A stretch of DNA of 6,444 nucleotides from Solirubrobacterales bacterium (GTDB lineage: Bacteria; Actinomycetota; Thermoleophilia; Solirubrobacterales; Solirubrobacteraceae). The position numbers and the translations under genes are program-made. Positions 1-6,322 of the stretch are shown in pieces; position 1 is the first letter of the stretch, and every line of letters starts with the position of its first letter. The stretch spans positions 4,244-10,687 of the forward strand of contig PLBZ01000070.1 in assembly GCA_003134675.1 (NCBI GenBank), read 5' to 3'. The notes below the pieces were generated by a model, which worked only from the letters and a program-made list of their open reading frames with translations, had not been told where the DNA came from and did not search any database.

Positions 1-1281
1 ACCTCGGCGATCGAGGTCACCCTTCTGGGTACAGGCGAGCTGGGCGAGGAGAAACTTGCCCTCGACGTCGCGCTCAGCCGGCTGGCGCTGTCCGATCGTG
101 AGGTTCGGCGCACGACTGCGGAGGCGGTAACGGCCGCGTTGGCCCCGGGGCTGCGCACGCGCGCGTTCCTGTTCAACACATTGCTCGCGGACAAGGCGAC
201 CGATGATCGCCTGCGCCGCTATCCACATTGGCTGGCGGCGCGCAACCTGGCCAACGAGGCCAGTGACGAGTCCGTGCGGGCGCTGATCGAAGCGGTGCGC
301 GGGCGCTATGAGATCGCGCGCCGCTGGTATCGGCTGAAGGCGAAGCTCCTCGGCGTCGAGCAACTCGCCGACTACGATCGGATGGCGGCGGTCACCGAGG
401 ACGAGGTCACCTTTCCGTTCGCGCAGGCGCGGGAGATCGTGCTCGACTGCTACTCCTCGTTTTCCGGAGAGCTCGGGGAGCTGGCAGGGCGCTTCTTTGC
501 CGAGCGGCGGATCGACGCGCCGGTGCGTCCCGCCAAGCGGGGTGGCGCCTTCTGTGCTTCGGCGGTTCCGTCGGTCTTTCCCTATGTGCTGCTCAACTAC
601 ACTGCCCGCCGTCGCGATGTGCTCACGCTCGCCCACGAGCTCGGTCACGGCGTTCACTTCGCGCTGGCGGCCCGCCAGGGGATCTTCCATCAGCACACGC
701 CGCTCACGCTCGCGGAGACCGCCTCGGTATTCGGCGAGACGATCGTCTTCGGGCGGCTGCTAGAGGAGGACTCCACGCCGGCTTCGCGCCTGGCGCTGCT
801 GGCGGAGAATCTCGAGGACACGATCGCAACGGTCTTTCGCCAGGTGGCGATGAACCGCTTCGAGGACCTCGTCCACACCGCCAGGCGCGAGCAGGGGGAG
901 CTGTCGGTGGAGCGCTTTGGCGAGCTGTGGGCGGAGAGCCAGAGCGAGATGCTGGGCGACTCGGTGGCGCTCACCGAGGGGTATCGCTCCTGGTGGTCAT
1001 ACGTACCGCACTTCATCGGCTCGCCCGGCTACGTCTACGCCTACGCGTACGGCCAGCTGCTTGCGCTGTCGGTCTATCAGCGCTATGAGCAGCAGGGAGC
1101 GGAGCTCGTGCCGCGCTACCTGGAGATGCTCGCCGCTGGCGGCTCGCGCAGCCCAGAGGAGCTGGGGGAGATCGTTGGCGTCAACCTCGCCGACCCCGGC
1201 TTCTGGGACGCGGGCCTTGATCTCGTCGAGCGTCAGTTGCAGGAGGCTGAAGCAGCGGCGCAGGCCTCCGGGCGGCTGTAG
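1..1281 (+). CDS. pepF: M3 family oligoendopeptidase (PepF-like), C-terminal part
   Basis: Zinc metallopeptidase that cleaves short peptides, probably in the cytoplasm. The frame is open from base 1 to the TAG at 1279-1281, giving 426 residues. PepF-type enzymes are about 600 residues, so roughly 170 N-terminal residues lie off the left edge. A TTG at 139 could be read as a start, but homologous-looking helical sequence continues upstream of it, so I treat it as an internal leucine. Fragment numbering: a KRGGAFC motif at 179-185; the zinc site HELGH at 212-216 (His212 and His216 as ligands, Glu213 as catalytic base); the third ligand Glu239 in LAETASVFGE; and the substrate-side segment YVPHFI with Tyr334 and His337, followed by SPGYVYAYAYGQLLA, typical of the M3B family. 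No signal peptide can be judged because the start is missing. All catalytic residues are present, so it looks functional. The family call is firm; the exact subgroup (PepF versus other M3B) and the substrate are inferred. Confidence 0.93.
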   Translation, partial: TSAIEVTLLGTGELGEEKLALDVALSRLALSDREVRRTTAEAVTAALAPGLRTRAFLFNTLLADKATDDRLRRYPHWLAARNLANEASDESVRALIEAVRGRYEIARRWYRLKAKLLGVEQLADYDRMAAVTEDEVTFPFAQAREIVLDCYSSFSGELGELAGRFFAERRIDAPVRPAKRGGAFCASAVPSVFPYVLLNYTARRRDVLTLAHELGHGVHFALAARQGIFHQHTPLTLAETASVFGETIVFGRLLEEDSTPASRLALLAENLEDTIATVFRQVAMNRFEDLVHTARREQGELSVERFGELWAESQSEMLGDSVALTEGYRSWWSYVPHFIGSPGYVYAYAYGQLLALSVYQRYEQQGAELVPRYLEMLAAGGSRSPEELGEIVGVNLADPGFWDAGLDLVERQLQEAEAAAQASGRL

Positions 1282-1300
1282 CTCAGAACAAGCCGCCGAG
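1266..1300. terminator. Inverted repeat across the convergent stop codons, possible bidirectional terminator
   Basis: GGCGGCT at 1271-1277 is an exact inverted match to AGCCGCC at 1291-1297, with a 13-base loop holding both stop codons (TAG 1279-1281 on plus, TGA 1285-1283 on minus). The stem can extend by CTC 1266-1268 with GAG 1298-1300 if bases 1269-1270 bulge out. Because it is an inverted repeat it could fold in transcripts of either strand. Neither side has a T tract, so it is not a canonical intrinsic terminator. In such GC-rich sequence a 7-bp match can arise by chance. The position is the main argument in its favour. Confidence 0.35.
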
Positions 1301-2833
1301 CGCGCCGCCCGCCCCATGGACGAGATCGAACAGCGGCTGGGGGATGATGCCGAAGAAGATCGTCGCCGCCCCGGCGAGCACGGCGACGAAGACGACCTCG
1401 GGCTGAGGACCGGTGGCGAGCTCGGCGTCAAGCTCGGGGGACCCACCGGCCAGCGCTGGCAGAGCCCCGGTGGCGGCCATGGGTGCAGGTGCGGTCTCTT
1501 CGCGCATCCAGATCGTCGCGACCACCGGCAGGTAATAGCCGAGGGAGATCATCGAGCCCACCACGATCGCCACGCCAAGCCACGTATAGCCACCTGAGAC
1601 GGCCGCGTCGATCAGGTAGAACTTGCCGATGAACCCCGCCGTCGCGGGGATCCCGGCGAGGGCGAGCATCGAGATCGTCATCGGCCACGCAAGCCACGGA
1701 CGCTCGCGGCCGAGACCTGCCAAGGCGTCGATCGAGTCACCAAGTCCGGTCTCGCGTTCGCGCGCGACGATCACGGCGAAGGAGGCCATGTTCATGGCCA
1801 CGTACACAGCCAGGTAGAACACTGTCGCCTGGACGCCCAGTTTGCTCGCGACGACCACGCCGGCGAGCATGTAGCCGGCCTGGGCCACCGAGGAGTACGC
1901 GAGCATCCGCTTCAGCGAGGACTGCCCGAGCGCGCCGACGTTGCCGACGAGGATCGTGATCGTCGCGAGCACCGCCACCGCTGGGCCCCAGCTGGTCTGC
2001 GCGTTGATCAGCGCGACGTCGAACAGCCGCAGGAACACGCCTAGCGCGGCGACCTTGGTGGCGACCGCCATGAAGGCCGTGATCGGCGTGGGCGCGCCCT
2101 CGTATACGTCGGGGGTCCACTGGTGAAAGGGCGCGACCGAGGCCTTGAAGCAGAGGCCGGCCACGCACAGCGCGATCCCCATCAACGTCAGGGGGTCGCT
2201 TGCAAGGCTGCCGCTCGAGAGCGCGCCGGCGATCGCGGTGAAGTCGGTGGCGCCCGTCGCGCCATAGATCAGCGCCAGTCCGTACAGCAGCGTGGCCGAG
2301 CCGACCGAGCCGATGATCAGATACTTCAGCCCCGACTCCAGCGAGCGCTCGCGCCCCAGTTCGGTGGCGCACAGCACATACAGCGGGATCGACAGCAGCT
2401 CCAGGCCGAGGAACACGAGCACAGTGTTCTGGGCGCTCGCCAGCAGCGACATCCCGGCGATCGAGCTCAGCAGCAGCGCGTGCCGGTCACCGTGGCCGGC
2501 GTCTTCTGGAGCGAGCGAGCGCCACGCGAGCAGGATGGTGGCCGCGCCGCCGGCGATCAGCAGGAGGTTCAGCACGAGTGACAGGTCGTCGATCTCAAGC
2601 GCCCCGGAGACGATCGACTTCTGCGCGTTCCACTGCCAGATCGTCAGTCCGAGCGCGGTGCCGAGCGCCGCCAGGCTGAGTGTGGGCACCACATGAGCGC
2701 GCACCCAGCGCGAGCCGAGCAGGCCCACGAGCAGCACGATCACGGCGCCCCCCAGCAGCGCGATCAACGGCGACAGCCCCGCGAAATCGACGTGCGGGCC
2801 TTTCAGGTGGGTCGCGGCGAGGATGAGCGTCAT
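1283..2833 (-). CDS. nuoN: NADH-quinone oxidoreductase subunit N (NuoN)
   Basis: Antiporter-like membrane subunit of complex I (ND2 homologue), the one nearest the quinone-side of the arm among L, M and N; it contributes a proton channel. 516 residues, in the normal range, mostly hydrophobic and consistent with about 14 transmembrane helices. Key residues seen: Glu145 in LGLELLSIPLYVL (the TM5 glutamate, E. coli E133), Lys230 in LCFKASVAPFHQW (TM7 lysine), Lys260 in VATKVAALG (TM8), and Lys404 in GFIGKFYL (TM12). The motif FHQWTPDVYEGAPTPITAF at 236-254 is diagnostic for NuoN. A hydrophilic Ala/Pro/Glu-rich loop at about 445-478 precedes the last helix. The ATG at 2833-2831 is chosen because it overlaps the nuoM TGA as ATGA; no convincing Shine-Dalgarno sequence precedes it, so translation is probably coupled to nuoM. 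Last gene of the visible operon; its TGA is one base from the convergent peptidase stop. Confidence 0.97.
   Translation of the reverse strand: MTLILAATHLKGPHVDFAGLSPLIALLGGAVIVLLVGLLGSRWVRAHVVPTLSLAALGTALGLTIWQWNAQKSIVSGALEIDDLSLVLNLLLIAGGAATILLAWRSLAPEDAGHGDRHALLLSSIAGMSLLASAQNTVLVFLGLELLSIPLYVLCATELGRERSLESGLKYLIIGSVGSATLLYGLALIYGATGATDFTAIAGALSSGSLASDPLTLMGIALCVAGLCFKASVAPFHQWTPDVYEGAPTPITAFMAVATKVAALGVFLRLFDVALINAQTSWGPAVAVLATITILVGNVGALGQSSLKRMLAYSSVAQAGYMLAGVVVASKLGVQATVFYLAVYVAMNMASFAVIVARERETGLGDSIDALAGLGRERPWLAWPMTISMLALAGIPATAGFIGKFYLIDAAVSGGYTWLGVAIVVGSMISLGYYLPVVATIWMREETAPAPMAATGALPALAGGSPELDAELATGPQPEVVFVAVLAGAATIFFGIIPQPLFDLVHGAGGALGGLF
2830..2833 (-). other. ATGA stop/start overlap, nuoM to nuoN
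   Basis: On the minus strand the nuoN ATG (2833-2831) and the nuoM TGA (2832-2830) share bases in the tetramer ATGA. The upstream minus-strand sequence has no purine-rich ribosome binding site at usual spacing, which points to reinitiation by ribosomes finishing nuoM. Confidence 0.85.
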
Positions 2834-4311
2834 CGATGGCCTGCCGCGGCCACGGCCGCCTTGACCGAGCTTTCGCTGCGATGCAGCGCCAGTTGGGGGT
2901 AGAGGGCGAGGAGGAGGATCACCGCGATCAGCGGCACGAGCACGAGGCCGTCGCGGATCGAGATCTCACGCGAATGGACCCGCGGCCCGACGCGGTTGTG
3001 CATCGCGCGGATGAACAGGCGCAGCGCGTAGACGCTCGCCATCACGACGCCGCTGAAGGCGATCGCGGCGATCGCGAGCTTGGCTTTGAAGACGCCGAGC
3101 AGGATCAGGAACTCGCCGACGAAGTTGCTCGAGCCTGGGATCGCAAGCGTGGCGAGGGCGACGATCAGAAAGAGCGAGGCGAGCACAGGTGCGCGGAAGG
3201 CGATGCCGCCCATCTCACGGACGTCCTCCGAGCCTCCGGCGCGCTGGGAGAGCAGCAGGATGATGAAGAACAGCGGCGCCACGACGAGCCCGTGGTTGAC
3301 CATCTGCAGCAGGGCCCCCTGGGCGCCTTGGGGGTTCAGCGAGAAGATCCCGAGCGTGATGAAGCCGAGCTGTGCCACCGAGGAGTAACCGGCGATCAGG
3401 CGGGCGTCGGTCTGCGTGAAGGCGAGCGCCGAGCCATAGAGGACCGAGGCGAGCGCGATCAACAGCATCAGCGTCTGAAAGTGGGCAGCTGCCTGCGGAA
3501 ACAGCGGCAGGACGATCGCCAAAAAGCCATATGCCCCGACCTTGGAGAGCACGCCGGAGAACACCATCAGCACCTCGATCGGCATCGCGCGATAGCCGTC
3601 GGGCATCCAGCCGTGGAGCGGGAACGCGGGCATCTTCACGAGGAACGCGGCTGCGAAGAACAGGAAGATCCACTCCTGCGAGCCGCTGCTCAGGGGCAGC
3701 GCTTGAAGCGTTGAGAGTACGAACGTGATGTGGCCGCCGCCCTGCTGGGCGGCCAGCACGCCGGTGGCGATCGCGGCGGCGAGCATCAGCAGCGATCCGA
3801 TGAGCGTGTAGATGACGAGCTTGATCGTCGCTTTCACGCGGTTCGGTTCTCTGCCCCACCCGCCGATCAGGAAGTAGAAGGGGATCAGCATCAGGTCGAA
3901 GAACGCGACGAACAGCGCCAGGTCCTGCGCGAGGAACGCGCCGAGCACGGCCGACTCGGCGAGCATGAAGTGGAAGTAGAAGAGCCTGGGTCGCTCCCAC
4001 GAGCGCAGGTTCGCTGCGAGCGTGGCGGCGGCGAACAGCAGCGTGGTGAGCCCGATGAGGAACACGTTCAGCCCACTCACACCGAGCTTGTAGTGGATGC
4101 CCAGCTCAGAGATCCAGACCACATCGGTGACGTGCGCGAGACCGGCTGTGCCGCTGTGGAAATCGGCGATGTAGCCGATCGCGAGCGCCAGCGCGGCCAC
4201 CGAGGCGATCAGGGCAAGCGCGCCCGGAAGGCGCACGAGGCGGGAGGGGAGGATCGCGCCGAGCACACCGCACAGCGCGGGGAGCCAGATGAGGATCGAG
4301 AGCGGGGGCAT
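2830..4311 (-). CDS. nuoM: NADH-quinone oxidoreductase subunit M (NuoM)
   Basis: Middle antiporter-like membrane subunit of complex I (ND4 homologue), expected to carry one proton channel. Starting at ATG 4311-4309 it is 493 residues, normal for NuoM with about 14 helices. The frame stays open upstream to about 4554, but that stretch is Arg-rich shadow of nuoL, whereas MPPLSILIWLPALCG is a typical NuoM start. Key residues: Asp139 in FFDLMLIPFYFLIGGWG, where most NuoM proteins have glutamate; Lys226 in FLVKMPAFPLHGWMPD (TM7 lysine); Lys257 in GVLSKVGAYGF (TM8); Glu400 in SSNFVGEF (TM12); and QTDARLIAGYSSVAQLGF at 300-317. The segment after HGWMPD reads GYRAMPIEVLMVF instead of the usual AHxxAPTxxSV form, placing it in a divergent NuoM clade. 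The start is fused to the nuoL stop (TGATG) and no Shine-Dalgarno sequence precedes it. The frame is intact throughout. Confidence 0.96.
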   Translation of the reverse strand: MPPLSILIWLPALCGVLGAILPSRLVRLPGALALIASVAALALAIGYIADFHSGTAGLAHVTDVVWISELGIHYKLGVSGLNVFLIGLTTLLFAAATLAANLRSWERPRLFYFHFMLAESAVLGAFLAQDLALFVAFFDLMLIPFYFLIGGWGREPNRVKATIKLVIYTLIGSLLMLAAAIATGVLAAQQGGGHITFVLSTLQALPLSSGSQEWIFLFFAAAFLVKMPAFPLHGWMPDGYRAMPIEVLMVFSGVLSKVGAYGFLAIVLPLFPQAAAHFQTLMLLIALASVLYGSALAFTQTDARLIAGYSSVAQLGFITLGIFSLNPQGAQGALLQMVNHGLVVAPLFFIILLLSQRAGGSEDVREMGGIAFRAPVLASLFLIVALATLAIPGSSNFVGEFLILLGVFKAKLAIAAIAFSGVVMASVYALRLFIRAMHNRVGPRVHSREISIRDGLVLVPLIAVILLLALYPQLALHRSESSVKAAVAAAGHR

Positions 4312-4313
4312 CA
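4309..4313 (-). other. TGATG stop/start overlap, nuoL to nuoM
   Basis: The nuoL TGA (4313-4311) and the nuoM ATG (4311-4309) share one A. The minus-strand sequence just upstream is pyrimidine-rich (TACTTCCTCCTTCAATCCTG) with no Shine-Dalgarno element, so nuoM initiation very probably depends on ribosomes terminating on nuoL. This junction also decides the nuoM start over longer in-frame options. Confidence 0.85.
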
Positions 4314-6320
4314 GGATTGAAGGAGGAAGTAGAAGGAGACGCCCGCCACACCGAGCACGAGCAGCGCGGCGTAGTAGCGCAGGAAGCCGCTCTGCACGGC
4401 GCGCACCGCCGCCGATCCCGCCCGCACGATCCCAGTGGTCCCGCCGACGAGCGTGTCCTGTACGAACACCTGCTCGAAGGTGCCCATCACAAAGCGCCCC
4501 ACCGCGACCGCCGGGCGTACGACGACGAGGTCGATCAGCTCGTCGAAGTACCACTTGTTCACCAGCAGCTCATACACCGGCCGCATTCGCGCCTGGATCG
4601 CGGCGGACGTTCCCGGCCGGGCAACCCATATGCGGTAGGCGATCGCGATACCCGCGAGCCCGACCACGGTGCCGAGGATCAGCCCGAAGACCAGCAGCCC
4701 GTTCTTGGTGTGCGGTTCGTACAGGCGCGAGTCGGCAAACGTTGGCCGCAGAAAGTCATCGATTACGAAGTCGACCTTGGGTATCTGCAGTAAGCCCGCG
4801 CCGATTGCCCCCACCGCGAGGATCCCCATCGCAACGCGCATCGGAAGTGCTCGCTCGGCGATCGTGTGATGGGGCCCGGGGAAGCCGACATCGGTGTCCT
4901 CGACCTCGCCGTTGGCGGGGTTGGTGGGAACCTCGGCGTGGTGCAGATGTCCGGCGGCCAGCTCGTTGGCCTCGGGCACAGGCTCACCGTGGAAGGCACG
5001 GAAGATCATCCGGAAGGTGTAGATCGCGGTCAAAAACGCGCCAATGTAGCCGACCACATACAGAGCCCAGTGCCAACCTCCGCGCTCGGCGGTAACGAGC
5101 AGGATCTCGTCCTTTGAGAAGAAGCCCGAGAAGGGGGGGATGCCAGAGAGAGCCAGACCGCCGATCACAAAGCAGCCATAGGTAAAGGGCAGCACTTTGC
5201 GAAAGCCCCCCATGCGATCAAGCGACTGCTCGCCGGCCATCGCGCCGATGATCGAGCCGGCGCCCATGAACAGGAGCGCCTTGAAGAACGCGTGGGTCAT
5301 CAGGTGAAACAGCCCGGCGGCGTAAGCGCCGACTGAGACACCCATGATCATGTAGCCGATCTGGGACATCGTGGAGTAGGCGATCACGCGCTTGATGTCG
5401 GTTTGGGTGAGCGCGATCGTGCCGGCGATCAGCAGTGTCGCCGCCCCTATCACCGCACCCACGTCCTGGGCGGCGGGGGCGAGCTCGAACAGCGGGTGCA
5501 TGCGCGCGATCAGGTAGACACCGGCGGTGACCATCGTTGCGGCGTGGATCAGCGCGCTGACCGGTGTGGGGCCCTCCATGGCGTCGGGCAGCCAGGTGTG
5601 CAGCGGGATCTGGGCGGACTTGGCAAAGGCGCCTACCAGCAGCAGTATGCAGCCGGCGACAAGGTCGCCTTCGTCGCGCGTGAAGATGTGCGGCGCGGCG
5701 TGGAAGGTCTTCAAAAAGTCCAGGCTGCCCGAGTGCTTGAAGATGAAGTACGTACCGAGCACGAGGCCAACGTCGCCGACGACGTTGATCACAAACGCCT
5801 TGATGCCGGCACGCGTGGCGGTGGTGCGTCGGTACCAGAAGGAGATCAACAGGTAGGAGGCCGCGCCGACGAATGCCCAGCCCACGATCAGCAGCAGGAA
5901 GTTGCTGGCGAGCACGAGCAAAAGCATCGAGAAGACGAAGAAGTTCAGATAGGAGAAGTAGCGAGCAAAGCCGCGGTCTTCCTCCATGTAGGAGATCGAG
6001 TAGAGGTGGATCAGCGTGGACACGCCGGTGACGACGAGGATCATGAACACGGACAGTGGGTCCACGAGGATCGACAGGCGCGCGTCGATGCCGACCGTGG
6101 AGGCGTAGCTCCACAGCGAGGACTCCAGCTGGCGGTGAGCGGGGGCGTGCCCCTGCAGCGCGATCAGCGCGCCGAGCGCGGCGAGGAAGGCGAGGAAGAT
6201 CGCGCCGGTGCCGATCCATCCCGCGTGGCGGCCGCCCAGGGAGCGGAACCCGAACGCGATGATGAGCGTGCCGAGCAGCGGGAAGGCCAGGACGAGCCAT
6301 GCGTACGTCGTGGCGCTCAT
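4311..6320 (-). CDS. nuoL: NADH-quinone oxidoreductase subunit L (NuoL), TM5 glutamate replaced by alanine
   Basis: Distal antiporter-like membrane subunit of complex I (ND5 homologue), with the lateral helix that runs along the membrane arm. 669 residues from ATG 6320-6318, in the range expected for NuoL with about 16 helices. Family residues seen: Asp183 in NVVGDVGL, Lys234 in AFAKSAQIPLHTWLPDAMEG (TM7 lysine), His259 in SALIHAATMV (TM8), His339, His343 and Lys347 in FHLMTHAFFKALLFMGAGS, and Lys403-Asp404 in GFFSKDEIL (TM12). The lateral helix and final anchor correspond to about 580-669 (PVYELLVNKWYFDELID onward). A His- and acid-rich hydrophilic loop spans about 444-490. Odd: the TM5 motif is VGWAFVGAASYLLISF, with Ala149 (codon GCA, 5876-5874) where NuoL has WEGVG, and Val180 where the usual arginine precedes VGD. 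The frame is intact and all other motifs are kept, so this is not a pseudogene. The assignment is certain; the effect of the substitutions on proton pumping is unknown. Confidence 0.97.
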   Translation of the reverse strand: MSATTYAWLVLAFPLLGTLIIAFGFRSLGGRHAGWIGTGAIFLAFLAALGALIALQGHAPAHRQLESSLWSYASTVGIDARLSILVDPLSVFMILVVTGVSTLIHLYSISYMEEDRGFARYFSYLNFFVFSMLLLVLASNFLLLIVGWAFVGAASYLLISFWYRRTTATRAGIKAFVINVVGDVGLVLGTYFIFKHSGSLDFLKTFHAAPHIFTRDEGDLVAGCILLLVGAFAKSAQIPLHTWLPDAMEGPTPVSALIHAATMVTAGVYLIARMHPLFELAPAAQDVGAVIGAATLLIAGTIALTQTDIKRVIAYSTMSQIGYMIMGVSVGAYAAGLFHLMTHAFFKALLFMGAGSIIGAMAGEQSLDRMGGFRKVLPFTYGCFVIGGLALSGIPPFSGFFSKDEILLVTAERGGWHWALYVVGYIGAFLTAIYTFRMIFRAFHGEPVPEANELAAGHLHHAEVPTNPANGEVEDTDVGFPGPHHTIAERALPMRVAMGILAVGAIGAGLLQIPKVDFVIDDFLRPTFADSRLYEPHTKNGLLVFGLILGTVVGLAGIAIAYRIWVARPGTSAAIQARMRPVYELLVNKWYFDELIDLVVVRPAVAVGRFVMGTFEQVFVQDTLVGGTTGIVRAGSAAVRAVQSGFLRYYAALLVLGVAGVSFYFLLQS

Positions 6321-6322
6321 CA
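6318..6322 (-). other. TGATG stop/start overlap, nuoK to nuoL
   Basis: The nuoK TGA (6322-6320) and the nuoL ATG (6320-6318) share one A, the same arrangement as at nuoL-nuoM, which suggests translational coupling along the operon. Confidence 0.85.

Noticed and set aside
139..141. TTG as the start codon of the peptidase
   Set aside because: The frame is open to the window edge with plausible PepF-type helical sequence upstream, and a 380-residue product would be far shorter than the family.
2836..3714. Long plus-strand open frame (292 codons) opposite nuoM, and similar ones at 3730-4320 and 4289-5095
   Set aside because: Their products are Arg/Glu/Gln/His-rich low-complexity sequence typical of the antisense of GC-rich membrane-protein genes, and the opposite frames encode unmistakable NuoM and NuoL.
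4321..4326. AGGAGG on the plus strand, looks like a strong ribosome binding site
   Set aside because: No credible plus-strand gene follows; it is the complement of the NuoL C-terminal codons.
4312..4554. Longer nuoM reading frame extending upstream to about 4554
   Set aside because: The extension is Arg-rich, does not resemble NuoM, lies wholly in nuoL, and the ATG at 4311 gives a normal NuoM N-terminus with a TGATG junction.
2229..4646. Five copies of the palindrome GCGATCGC (at 2229, 3059, 3068, 3767, 4639), the same octamer as cyanobacterial HIP1
   Set aside because: Every copy falls in frame as GCG-ATC-GCC encoding Ala-Ile-Ala in transmembrane helices, so codon preference and protein composition explain them.
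5133..5139. Run of seven G (seven C in the nuoL coding strand), a possible slippage site
   Set aside because: It encodes the conserved IPPFSGFF motif and the frame is intact on both sides; no sign of programmed frameshifting.
5218..6300. Minus-strand open frame of 360 codons overlapping nuoL
   Set aside because: It is a +1/+2 shadow of nuoL with Arg/Pro-rich, motif-free translation; the nuoL frame carries all family motifs.
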